Origin: Moritella viscosa
Lineage (GTDB): Bacteria; Pseudomonadota; Gammaproteobacteria; Enterobacterales; Moritellaceae
DNA: 64,000 nucleotides
NCBI GenBank assembly: GCA_000953735.1
Contig: LN554852.1
Location: 1 to 64,000, forward strand
Direction of reading: 5' to 3'
Part shown: one piece after another, positions 51,963 through 60,715 of the stretch
How positions within the stretch are numbered: position 1 is the first letter of the stretch
Layout of the letters: each line of letters begins with the position of its first letter
The notes under the pieces: model-generated
What the model saw: the letters and a program-made list of their open reading frames with translations, nothing else
Told to the model about the DNA's origin: nothing
Databases searched by the model: none
Made by a program: the position numbers and the translations under genes

Positions 51963-52652
51963 ATGTTAAGAATTAAGTGTGAAGTGACGTTGTTAGAGTC
52001 GTATACAGATACTGTATTTAACGTGAAACTAAAACCAGAGCAGAAGGTTGAGTTCCAGGCTGGACAATATCTAATGGTAGTCATGGCAGAAGACGACAAG
52101 CGCCCATTTTCTATTGCTTCAAACCCAAGTAATGATGATGTTTTAGAATTACACATTGGTGCATCAGAGCAAAATTCATATGCAATGCAAGTAGTGGAAA
52201 GACTAAAGTCAGGTACTATAGAAGTTGAACTTCCAGGTGGTAATGCTGGTTTAAGGGAAGACTCAGAGCGTCCTTTAGTATTGATTGCTGGCGGTACTGG
52301 CTTCTCTTACACTAAGTCTATTCTAGAGCGTGCGGTAGAAGTTAATCAACGTCCTATTTCATTATATTGGGGTGCGCGTGAAGCATCACATTTATATGCA
52401 TTTTCGTTGGCACAAGAATTAGCTGATGCGCATCCACAGGTGACTTTTATTCCTGTTGTCGAAACGGCTCCAGAGCAATGGTCTGGTAAAGTTGGGCAGG
52501 TGCATAAAGTAGTCATGGATGATGTTGCTAATTTAGCTGCATGCGATGTTTATATTGCTGGTCGTTTTGAAATGGCTGGTGCTGCGCGTACTGACTTTGC
52601 ACCACTAGGCGTTAAAGAACACTTATATGGCGATGCATTTGAATTCATTTAA
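51963..52652 (+). CDS. fre: NAD(P)H-flavin reductase Fre
   Basis: This 229-aa enzyme reduces free flavins with NAD(P)H and may supply prenyl-FMN chemistry or iron reduction. The FAD/flavin motif is RPFSIAS (about 49-55) and the NAD-binding motif is AGGTGFSYTKS. The C-terminal YIAGRFEMAGAAR and GDAFEFI are typical. The ATG at 51963 is selected since AAAGGGAA precedes it and MLRIKCEVT aligns with E. coli. It follows ubiD by 55 bp and ends at a bidirectional terminator. Confidence 0.94.
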   Translation: MLRIKCEVTLLESYTDTVFNVKLKPEQKVEFQAGQYLMVVMAEDDKRPFSIASNPSNDDVLELHIGASEQNSYAMQVVERLKSGTIEVELPGGNAGLREDSERPLVLIAGGTGFSYTKSILERAVEVNQRPISLYWGAREASHLYAFSLAQELADAHPQVTFIPVVETAPEQWSGKVGQVHKVVMDDVANLAACDVYIAGRFEMAGAARTDFAPLGVKEHLYGDAFEFI

Positions 52653-52675
52653 TTGATAATGAATGTGCTCGTATT

Positions 52676-52706
52676 AAAAAAGCCGTAACGGATGTTACGG
52701 CTTTTT
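52676..52706. terminator. Bidirectional terminator between fre and hemY
   Basis: AAAAAAGCCGTAAC pairs with GTTACGGCTTTTT around a GGAT loop. It lies between convergent genes. Confidence 0.92.
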
Positions 52707-52748
52707 ATTATTTAAAATATCAGGTTAGCTTAGTTGAGAAGAATATGA

Positions 52749-53921
52749 CTAAGCTTGCTGATGATAACTTAAGCTTTTTTTGTACGTTGCATTTGCATCA
52801 TTAACTAGGCCTAGTTTTTCGTAAGCGTGTGCTAATGCAGTATATGCAGAGGTCGATGGTGATTGGCTTATGCCTTGACTTAGTTCTTCTACCGCTTCGC
52901 TCCAGCGCCCTTCTTTTACCATGAGCTGACCAATGCATACAGCTAATAAACCGGAGCCTTCACGGGTCTTTTGTAGACGCTTAAGACGCTCGATCAGTGC
53001 ATGGTAATCACTAATATTTAATTTGGGAGTTAAGCTGATTAACTCTGGATATAACTCATTACTTAATGCATCCATCATCAGCAGATAAGCTGACTGGTGG
53101 TCGTTACGCCCCATTAATAGATTGACTGTTTCTGCTAGATAACGCCCATCATGCTTAAGTGCTTTTGGTAGTGAACTCCAGGTATCAAGTAATCCAGTGC
53201 TGCCTTGTTGTTTTGCTACTTCTCCTAAATGTTCGAAATGACTATGTTTACGTAGTTCATCAGCTTCACCAGAGGTCAGTAATTTTTGTTTTTGTAATGT
53301 TGGAATAAGCGAGAGTAATTGTCCCCATTCTTTTCTTTCAATACAGACAGCTTTGAACATCGTTAGCACAACCTTATGCTTTGGATGTTTATCATGTAAT
53401 GCGGATAGTGATGCAAATGCTTGTTCAAATTGCTGTTGCTCAATTTGTAATTTAGCTTGCGTTATCTCGACCGCCAGGATGTTTTTATCTGCATTCTTGT
53501 GTGCTAATAATAAATATTCATCACGTTTTTCTTCATTGCCAAGACCTTGTGCAGATTGTGCAGCGGCAAGGTAATTTAACACGGGGACTTGTGCTTTCTT
53601 GGCTGCTTTTAAGGTTAACGTTTCAGCTTGTTTAAAGTCACCACTGGCTAATGCTAAGATCCCTTTTTCTGTTTGTATTTTAGCGCGAGCTTGATGATAG
53701 CGATTAAACCAACCTAGGCTGTGAATCAGTTTATTGATTAATGCTTCAAAGCCTAATAAAGTAAAGTAGAAAGCAATAATCATCACGACGGAACTACTGA
53801 CCGTAGCATCAATGACATAATCACCAGCTGCAATCATTACATAACCTTTATTGCCCATTAAGTATGGGGCACCAATTGCACCTGCAAGAAGCAGCGCGAT
53901 TAATACTATAAATCTAACCAT
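52749..53921 (-). CDS. hemY: HemY, TPR-containing inner-membrane protein of the hem operon
   Basis: This 390-aa protein has two N-terminal membrane helices (about 1-20 and 40-60) and a periplasmic or cytoplasmic tetratricopeptide-rich body, seen as Ala/Leu helical repeats (for example FKQAETLTLKAAKKAQ and AYTALAHAYEKLGL). It is the last hemCDXY gene; the role of E. coli HemY is not established beyond a link to late heme steps. It is not the protoporphyrinogen oxidase called HemY in Bacillus. GGAGG precedes the ATG. Confidence 0.92.
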   Translation of the reverse strand: MVRFIVLIALLLAGAIGAPYLMGNKGYVMIAAGDYVIDATVSSSVVMIIAFYFTLLGFEALINKLIHSLGWFNRYHQARAKIQTEKGILALASGDFKQAETLTLKAAKKAQVPVLNYLAAAQSAQGLGNEEKRDEYLLLAHKNADKNILAVEITQAKLQIEQQQFEQAFASLSALHDKHPKHKVVLTMFKAVCIERKEWGQLLSLIPTLQKQKLLTSGEADELRKHSHFEHLGEVAKQQGSTGLLDTWSSLPKALKHDGRYLAETVNLLMGRNDHQSAYLLMMDALSNELYPELISLTPKLNISDYHALIERLKRLQKTREGSGLLAVCIGQLMVKEGRWSEAVEELSQGISQSPSTSAYTALAHAYEKLGLVNDANATYKKSLSYHQQA

Positions 53922-53936
53922 TTTATCTGCCTCCGT

Positions 53937-55076
53937 TTATTTTGTGCTAGTACTGTTAGCTAACTCGTTGATTTTGCGATCTCTGATGGTTGTTTGGATC
54001 AGTGCCGCACTGTTTAGTTTTTCTGGATATTTTGTGGTAATAGTTGCTTTACTCAATGTATCAAGACTTGCTAGCATACTTTTCGCTGCGGGTTGGTTTA
54101 CATCGTAATAACGCTTAATCCAAGTTGTTGCTGTTTTCAGTGCATGCTTAAATTTAGCTTGGTCTTGACGGTATATTGCGAGTTCAGCTTGTAATAGTTG
54201 TGTTTTTAAATTTTCAGTTAAATACCAAGCTGCTTGTGGTGATAATAGGGCGTCAACTGAATTATCTTGGCGACGGATAGTGATAAAATTATCGCTGAAA
54301 GATTGCCATGACTTAGCGAGATTCGCTTTCCAGTCTGAACTATTACTTGATAATGTATTGTCTGTCTTCACTACATCAGGACGAGTAAAGCCTGCTAATA
54401 CGAGATTATCGACTTCTTCTACTTGAATCGAGAGTTTCAGTGCTAAACCATCATGATCAATACGCGGTAATTTAGTCAGTGTGGCAATATCTTGCTCAAT
54501 CACTTTGCGCAGTGGTAATAAGCTCGGATCATTTAATTGCGTTAAACGACGACTGGCAGATGATAATAACGCTAAGCTAGTATCAACATCTTGTTCTAGG
54601 GCTATTTTTCGGCCCGCGATACGAATTAAGTATTCCGCTTCTGCGAGCATCCATTCATTGGGATTGCGCATTTTAAGATTCGCGACCGCTAATTGTACGG
54701 TTTCGAGTTGTGAAGTGGTTAGTTTTTCACTGTCTTGGATCTGGCTAAGCTGTTGCGTCGTTTGCTTTAATTGGTTGGCTACAGCTTTTTTGTCTTCGCT
54801 TAACTGCTGACGTAATGAATGTTGAGTATCTTTTTGATCTTGCAACTGTGCTTGTAGTTTTGTTAGGACTTGTTGCTGCAGCTGGTTTTGCTGATGGCTA
54901 TGATAATAGAGACCTGCGCTAAGGCCTAGCGTTAACAGGATCGCAACCGCACCAGTGACAATGCCCGCTTTACTTGCTGGCTTACCTTCCGTTGTAATCG
55001 TGTCTGATGAATCAACAATGCCTTTGTTGGTTGTTTTAGTATTGGCATTTTGACTATTTTTTTTCTTGTCTGTCAT
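53937..55076 (-). CDS. hemX: HemX, membrane protein of the hem operon
   Basis: This 379-aa protein has a polar Lys/Asn/Thr-rich N-terminus, one membrane helix (about 36-58, AGIVTGAVAILLTLGLSAGLYY) and a long Gln-rich coiled coil (about 60-120). The conserved domain MRNPNEWMLAEAEYLIRIA follows. Once annotated as uroporphyrin-III methyltransferase, it lacks any SAM-binding motif. The ATG directly follows the hemD stop, and hemY follows after 15 bp. Confidence 0.92.
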   Translation of the reverse strand: MTDKKKNSQNANTKTTNKGIVDSSDTITTEGKPASKAGIVTGAVAILLTLGLSAGLYYHSHQQNQLQQQVLTKLQAQLQDQKDTQHSLRQQLSEDKKAVANQLKQTTQQLSQIQDSEKLTTSQLETVQLAVANLKMRNPNEWMLAEAEYLIRIAGRKIALEQDVDTSLALLSSASRRLTQLNDPSLLPLRKVIEQDIATLTKLPRIDHDGLALKLSIQVEEVDNLVLAGFTRPDVVKTDNTLSSNSSDWKANLAKSWQSFSDNFITIRRQDNSVDALLSPQAAWYLTENLKTQLLQAELAIYRQDQAKFKHALKTATTWIKRYYDVNQPAAKSMLASLDTLSKATITTKYPEKLNSAALIQTTIRDRKINELANSTSTK

Positions 55077-55844
55077 TTAGCTTATTCCTATCTGCATATC
55101 CAATTGCTTAACAGCATTAAATAATGAATTATTTGATGCACCACTAGCAATGGTGACGTGTTCTATTCCTAACCCATGAGCAAGTGCTGCTATTCGTTGG
55201 CTAGGAACAATAAAGTGTAAGTTTAGTACCCAAGGTAACGCTGTGTAGGGTATCGTTTTTATTAGGTTACCCAGAATTTCACCGCTAGTGATAATAACAC
55301 TATTAATGGCGAATTGTTGCCACTTATTAATCAACAATTCAGGTTCGTAATCGGGGGAAGAACGTTGATAAACTTCACAATAGGTCACATTTGCCGAGCG
55401 TTGTATTAGATCTTCAGCCATTGTCTCTCGGCCCCCATTACCGCGTAGAATAACGATGTTTTTGTGTTCTACTGCCGTATTAATAAGTAGTTTTAACACC
55501 CCTTCGCTATCATGTGTTTGGGGTATTTTGGCGTGATTGATACCGTATTTTTGCCAGCGTAGTGCTGTTGTTGGACCTACGGCAATGTAATTTATATGCT
55601 GTGGCCAAGTTTTATTTTCTTGTATTAAACTGCGATTCGCATAATTTATAGCATTATCGCTTATGGCAATAATATAGTCACCAGGCTGTAATTTTTCCAG
55701 TAATGAACTGACTTTATTAAATTGCTGTCCTGCGGATATATCGATAAACGGACAACATAAGGCAGCCCCATTAGCTGCCTCAATTTGACGAGCTAGTTGC
55801 TCGCCTTTAACGCGTGGGCGAGTGATTAGCGCCCTGATTTTCAT
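55077..55844 (-). CDS. hemD: Uroporphyrinogen-III synthase
   Basis: This 255-aa enzyme closes and inverts ring D of hydroxymethylbilane. Sequence conservation in the family is low. Evidence is the N-terminal [17 protein letters not shown], the YIAVGPTTA motif and the [16 protein letters not shown] block, plus its position between hemC (4-bp ATGA overlap) and hemX. It has a two-domain hinge architecture with no Cys dependence. Confidence 0.93.
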   Translation of the reverse strand: MKIRALITRPRVKGEQLARQIEAANGAALCCPFIDISAGQQFNKVSSLLEKLQPGDYIIAISDNAINYANRSLIQENKTWPQHINYIAVGPTTALRWQKYGINHAKIPQTHDSEGVLKLLINTAVEHKNIVILRGNGGRETMAEDLIQRSANVTYCEVYQRSSPDYEPELLINKWQQFAINSVIITSGEILGNLIKTIPYTALPWVLNLHFIVPSQRIAALAHGLGIEHVTIASGASNNSLFNAVKQLDMQIGIS

Positions 55845-56779
55845 GCGTCTGCGTTATTATAAACAGCAGCTAAAATTTCTTTTGCACCTTGCGCCAGTAA
55901 TTCATCTGCAAGTGTGAGTCCTAGCTGGCGTGCATTTTTACGGTCTCCACGGATTTCTGCGCGAATTACTTCAGTGCCGTCTGGTTTTCCAACCAGTCCA
56001 CGTAGCCATAATTCATCACCGTCGATTAGTGCGTAACTACCGATTGGTACCTGACAACCACCTTCAAGGGCTAAGTTCATTGCACGTTCGGCAAGCACGC
56101 GATCACTGGTTAGGGCATCATTTAATGGCGCTAATAATGCTTTTACACGTTCATCTGTTGTGCGACATTCAATGCCTACAGCACCTTGTCCTACTGCTGG
56201 TAGGCTTTGTTCTGGTTCAATGTAGCTGGCAATACGGTATTCCATATCAAGACGTTTTAATCCGGCTGCAGCTAAAATTATTGCATCATAATTTTTATTA
56301 TCGAGTTTGTTTAAACGTGTATTTACGTTGCCACGTAAGTCCATAATTTTTAGATCCGGACGCGCCTCACTCAACTGGCATTGACGGCGTAAACTACATG
56401 TACCAACGATTGCACCTGGTGGCAGTTCTTCAATTTTGCGGTAAGTATTTGAAACAAATGCATCGCGTGGGTCTTCACGCTCACAAATTACTTCTAAGCC
56501 TAAACCTTCTGGAAATTCAACTGGTACATCTTTCATTGAATGCACGGCGATATCGGCGCGATCTTCAAGCATTGCTATTTCTAGTTCTTTTACAAAAAGA
56601 CCTTTACCACCCACTTTTGCTAAAGGCGTATCTAAAATGATGTCACCCTTGGTTACCATTGGGATTAATTCAACGGTAAGGTTTTGATGAATTGCTTCTA
56701 GGCGTGCTTTTACATATTCAGCTTGCCACATTGCTAATGGGCTTTTACGGGTTGCAATTCTTAGAGTTTCAGTAGCCAT
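55841..56779 (-). CDS. hemC: Porphobilinogen deaminase (hydroxymethylbilane synthase)
   Basis: This 312-aa enzyme polymerises four porphobilinogens. The dipyrromethane cofactor Cys lies in [14 protein letters not shown] (about 237-250). The catalytic Asp is in [13 protein letters not shown], and the Arg-rich cofactor pocket is in [11 protein letters not shown] and LRGNVNTRL. The length matches E. coli (313 aa). It is first in hemCDXY; in E. coli the divergent neighbour is cyaA, which is not found here. Confidence 0.96.
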   Translation of the reverse strand: MATETLRIATRKSPLAMWQAEYVKARLEAIHQNLTVELIPMVTKGDIILDTPLAKVGGKGLFVKELEIAMLEDRADIAVHSMKDVPVEFPEGLGLEVICEREDPRDAFVSNTYRKIEELPPGAIVGTCSLRRQCQLSEARPDLKIMDLRGNVNTRLNKLDNKNYDAIILAAAGLKRLDMEYRIASYIEPEQSLPAVGQGAVGIECRTTDERVKALLAPLNDALTSDRVLAERAMNLALEGGCQVPIGSYALIDGDELWLRGLVGKPDGTEVIRAEIRGDRKNARQLGLTLADELLAQGAKEILAAVYNNADA

Positions 56780-56985
56780 TTTATTTCCAAATTTAACTAG
56801 ATTAGCTAAATATTAACAGATTTAATTCGTTAATGGTTGATCTAAGGTGGGCTTATTTGTAAAAAACACGCCTTATTTAGGCATGCGATAACATAGATAA
56901 TTGGGTCTAAACAGCGCGTTATTTAGAGGGCGTTGGTGTGATAGCTAAATAAAGGGGGTTAAGATAATGATTTATATTGTGGGCT

Positions 56986-57018
56986 ATTAGGCTGCAGCGT
57001 GTACTACTGCAGCTTAAT
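56986..57018 (-). terminator. Hairpin after the cytochrome b562-like gene
   Basis: ATTAGGCTGCAG and CTGCAGCTTAAT form a 12-bp stem with one G-U pair around a 9-nt loop, just beyond the stop at 57036. On the minus strand this ends the cus operon. There is no strong U-tract. The rest of 56780-57035 holds the hemC promoter side and no gene. Confidence 0.5.
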
Positions 57019-57035
57019 AAATTAATGACGATTAA

Positions 57036-57542
57036 CTAGTCACAATTAAGGCGGAATACTTTATGACTTTTTTTGATGTATTGTTTAATACTGCCAAGGG
57101 CTGTTTTAACTTCACCTTTTGATGTTGCCTTTTGCAACTGGTTAAAAAGGTGCGTTAATTTTTCCATACCTTGCTGATAAGCCATATGCTGCATATGCGT
57201 ACTATGATTCATCCCTTTCATATTAGCCATGTTACTGTGGTCCATGCCTTTCATATTGCCGTGGTCCATACCTTCCATTGGGGGAATGTCTTGCTGTAGT
57301 TTTAATGGTATTTCATCTTTAGCTTTAGCACTGTTTGCCAGTAATGTTGTTAGCTGCACTTGCATTGCGGCTTGATCACCACGTTTAAAGGCGCTGACAT
57401 AGGCTTTTAAATCATCACTCATCTCTGACATGACACTGCCTAGTTGGGTATCTTTACAGTGACCATCCTCATCGCCGTGGGCAAAAACCGGTGAACTGAT
57501 GGCGGTGCTAAGTGCAATTGCTATTGTAATTTTCTTAAACAT
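57036..57542 (-). CDS. Cytochrome b562-family periplasmic protein with Met/His-rich insertion
   Basis: This 168-aa protein has a Sec signal peptide (1-21, cleavage SPVFA/HG). The mature part aligns by eye with the cytochrome b562 four-helix bundle. SVMSEMSDDLK places Met38 at the axial Met7 position, and the C-terminal IKKSHKVFRL places His160 at axial His102. Between helices 2 and 3 is an insert of MDHGNM/MDHSNM/MNHSTHM repeats (about 90-125), a Cu(I)-binding type. Two Cys (29 and 166) could form a disulfide. It is the last gene of the cus operon and takes the functional place of CusF, which is absent. Heme binding is unproven. Confidence 0.75.
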   Translation of the reverse strand: MFKKITIAIALSTAISSPVFAHGDEDGHCKDTQLGSVMSEMSDDLKAYVSAFKRGDQAAMQVQLTTLLANSAKAKDEIPLKLQQDIPPMEGMDHGNMKGMDHSNMANMKGMNHSTHMQHMAYQQGMEKLTHLFNQLQKATSKGEVKTALGSIKQYIKKSHKVFRLNCD

Positions 57543-57568
57543 TATTTTGCTTCCTTAATATATTTATT

Positions 57569-60500
57569 TTATTTATTCGGGCTTATTACATCTTGATCAT
57601 CAATCATCTGGGATTTTAAGGTGATTGATTTCCACAAGTAGAAAGACGCAGGTAATACTAATAGTGTCAGAATGATCGCTGATGCCATGCCACCAATCAT
57701 AGGTGCGGCAATGCGTTGCATTACCTGTGAACCAGTGCCGTCACCATACATAATTGGGATTAAACCGATGATCACGGTTGCCACTGTCATCATAATTGGA
57801 CGGACACGTAAGCCTGCGCCATCCATCACTGCTTGCTGTAATTTAGCTTTAGTGAAGTTACCCGCAGCTTGTACGCTTGCTAACGATTGGTTTAAATAAA
57901 CGAGCATGATGACGCCTATTTCGACTGAGACACCAGCCAGGGCGATAAAACCAACCCCGACGGCGATCGAGAAATTGTAGTTGAGTAAATATAATAACCA
58001 GATACCACCAATCATGGCTAATGGCAGTGTTCCGAGGATCAGCAATACTTCGCCCACACGTCTAAAGGCGAGATACAGTAACAGAACGATAATTGCGAGC
58101 GTTGCTGGGATCACCACGGATAGGGTGTCTTTAGCACGTTGCATATATTCGTATTGTCCTGACCAGGTAATTGAATATCCAGCGGGTAATACTAATTGTT
58201 CGGCTACCGCTTTTTGGGCATCGACCACATAAGAGCCGAGATCTCGGCCTTCGATATCCACATAAATCCAACCATTAGGGCGTGAATTTTCGGTTTTTAT
58301 CATAGGTGCACCGTCTTCGACATAGATATTTGCGACATCACTTAAGGCGATTCTTGCACCAAGTGGTGTTATCAGCGGCAATAATTTCATTTGCTCAATA
58401 CTGTCTCGATAAGACTGAGGGTAACGAATATTTACCGGGTAACGTTCCAATCCTTCAATGGTTTGAGTGACGTTAACGCCACCTACGGCTGTAGATATGA
58501 CTTCTTGTACATCAGCAATATTCAGTCCATAGCGCGCCGCTTTTTCACGCTCGATATCAATTTTCACATAACGTCCGCCCACAACACGTTCAGCATAAGC
58601 GGATGCGGTACCAGGTACGTTAAGTAAGATTTTTTCTATCTGTTTACCGATCTTTTCAATTTCGATGAGCTTTTCACCCGCGATCTTGATACCAATCGGC
58701 GTTTTGATACCAGTGGCTAACATATCAATACGGGTTTTGATTGGCATTACCCAAGCGTTGGTTAAGCCTGGAAATTGGACTAATCTATCAAGTTCTTGGC
58801 GTAAACTCTCAGAGGTAACTCCTTCTCGCCACTGCGCTTTTGGTTTTAAAGTGATGAACGTTTCAATCATGGTTAATGGTGCTGCATCAGTGGCGGTTTC
58901 GGCGCGACCTGCTTTACCCCATACGCGTTCTACTTCAGGCACTGTTTTGATTAACTTATTGGTTTGCTGTAATAACTCTCTGGCTTTACCTATGCTGATG
59001 CCGGGGTAGGTGGTTGGCATATACATGAGGTCACCTTCATCAAGCGGTGGAATAAATTCACTACCGATCTTATTGACGGGATAAAAACCGACAGCAACAA
59101 GGCCAATAACGATACAAAGTAGCAGTACTGGTGCTTTGAGAGAGAATGCCAATACCGGACGGTATAATGCGATTAAACCGCGGTTGATTGGGTTTTTATG
59201 TTCAGGTAAAACCTTACCGCGAATAAAGTAGCCCATTAAAATCGGTACTAAGGTGACTGCGAGTCCAGCTGATGCCGCCATCGCATAAGTTTTAGTAAAG
59301 GCGAGCGGGGCAAACATTTTACCTTCTTGGCCTTCCAGTACGAATACGGGGACAAAGCTGAAAGTAATGATCAGTAAGGAAAAGAATAATGCTGGCCCGA
59401 CTTCTGCAGCCGCTTTACTGATGACCTGCCAACGATTCTTATCTGTTAAAGGCGTTTTCTCAATATGTTTATGGACGTTTTCGACCATCACAATAGCTCC
59501 ATCGACCATAGCGCCAATAGCTATCGCGATCCCACCTAGTGACATGATCTTGGCATTGATTCCTTGCCATGACATCACAATGAAGGCAACAAGAATACCT
59601 ATGGGTAAACTGACTAATACGACTAATGAGCTACGAATATGGAATAGGAATAATGCGCAAACCACAATAACGACAAGGAATTCTTCTAATAACTTTCGGT
59701 AAAGATTTTCGACTGCATTATCGATTAATGTTGAACGGTCATAGGTAGGAACAATTTCAACACCTTCTGGTAGTGAAGCTTGTAATGTTTGTAGTTTGTC
59801 TTTGACTGAAGCAATAACTTCACGGGCATTTTCACTGTAACGCATGACAATAATGCCACCAACGACTTCACCTTCACCGTTTAGTTCGGAAACGCCACGA
59901 CGCATTTGTGGGCCTAGGACTATATCAGCGACATCACCTAATAATAATGGTGTACCTGTATTACTGAGTTTTAAGGGGATGTTTTTTAAGTCATCGATTG
60001 AGCTGATGTAACCATTCGCACGCACCATGTATTCGGCTTCAGCCATTTCGATGACGCTTGCTCCCGCTTCCTGATTACCCCGTTTAATCGCGTTAGTGAT
60101 TAATGATAATGGGATCTGGTAACTGCGTAGCTTATCTGGGTTTACACTGATCTGATATTGCTTAACCATACCGCCGACAGTCGCGACTTCCGATACACCG
60201 GGTACGGTCTGTAATTCATATTTTAAAAACCAATCTTGTATACTGCGAAGTTGGCTTAAATCGTAATTACCACTGGTATCAGTAAGTGCGTACGAATATA
60301 CCCAGCCCACACCTGTTGCATCAGGCCCCAGTGCTGGTTTTGCAGTGCTGGGTAGATTTGGAGTCACTTGCGATAAATATTCTAAAACACGCGAGCGAGC
60401 CCAGTACATGTCAGTACCATCATCAAAAATAACGTAAACATAAGAGTCACCAAAGAAAGAGTAACCGCGTACTGTTTTTGCACCCGGCACCGATAACATC

Positions 60501-60715
60501 GCTGTCGTCAGTGGGTAGGTTACTTGATCTTCAACAACTTGTGGTGCTTGCCCTGGATAACTGGTTTTAATGATAACCTGTACATCTGAGAGATCTGGGA
60601 TGGCATCAATCGGGGTATTTTTGACCACAAAACTACCGTAGATAAGTACGACTAAGGTGGCCAGTAATACCATGACACGATTGTGTATCGACCATTCAAT
60701 TATTTTTTTGATCAT
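57569..60715 (-). CDS. cusA: CusA-like heavy-metal-efflux RND inner-membrane pump
   Basis: This 1,048-aa HME-RND transporter (E. coli CusA is 1,047) has 12 membrane helices and a large periplasmic domain. The three Cu/Ag-binding Met of E. coli (M573, M623, M672) are conserved in YMPTTYPG, APLTMIETF and RIDMLATG, which supports Cu(I)/Ag(I) and not Zn/Co/Cd. The helix 4 charged residues (GAMVDGAIVMVENVHK) for proton relay are present. It overlaps the cusB stop by 1 nt (TAATG), so translation is coupled. Confidence 0.95.
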   Translation of the reverse strand: MIKKIIEWSIHNRVMVLLATLVVLIYGSFVVKNTPIDAIPDLSDVQVIIKTSYPGQAPQVVEDQVTYPLTTAMLSVPGAKTVRGYSFFGDSYVYVIFDDGTDMYWARSRVLEYLSQVTPNLPSTAKPALGPDATGVGWVYSYALTDTSGNYDLSQLRSIQDWFLKYELQTVPGVSEVATVGGMVKQYQISVNPDKLRSYQIPLSLITNAIKRGNQEAGASVIEMAEAEYMVRANGYISSIDDLKNIPLKLSNTGTPLLLGDVADIVLGPQMRRGVSELNGEGEVVGGIIVMRYSENAREVIASVKDKLQTLQASLPEGVEIVPTYDRSTLIDNAVENLYRKLLEEFLVVIVVCALFLFHIRSSLVVLVSLPIGILVAFIVMSWQGINAKIMSLGGIAIAIGAMVDGAIVMVENVHKHIEKTPLTDKNRWQVISKAAAEVGPALFFSLLIITFSFVPVFVLEGQEGKMFAPLAFTKTYAMAASAGLAVTLVPILMGYFIRGKVLPEHKNPINRGLIALYRPVLAFSLKAPVLLLCIVIGLVAVGFYPVNKIGSEFIPPLDEGDLMYMPTTYPGISIGKARELLQQTNKLIKTVPEVERVWGKAGRAETATDAAPLTMIETFITLKPKAQWREGVTSESLRQELDRLVQFPGLTNAWVMPIKTRIDMLATGIKTPIGIKIAGEKLIEIEKIGKQIEKILLNVPGTASAYAERVVGGRYVKIDIEREKAARYGLNIADVQEVISTAVGGVNVTQTIEGLERYPVNIRYPQSYRDSIEQMKLLPLITPLGARIALSDVANIYVEDGAPMIKTENSRPNGWIYVDIEGRDLGSYVVDAQKAVAEQLVLPAGYSITWSGQYEYMQRAKDTLSVVIPATLAIIVLLLYLAFRRVGEVLLILGTLPLAMIGGIWLLYLLNYNFSIAVGVGFIALAGVSVEIGVIMLVYLNQSLASVQAAGNFTKAKLQQAVMDGAGLRVRPIMMTVATVIIGLIPIMYGDGTGSQVMQRIAAPMIGGMASAIILTLLVLPASFYLWKSITLKSQMIDDQDVISPNK

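Noticed and set aside
57240-57330. Met-His repeats as a CRISPR-like or mobile repeat array
   Set aside because: The repeats are short, coding, in frame and differ in codons; they encode a metal-binding insert of the b562-like protein.
57672-59702. Antisense frames of 75-114 codons opposite cusA
   Set aside because: CusA is complete with all family motifs; the opposite frames have no ribosome binding sites and no recognisable product.
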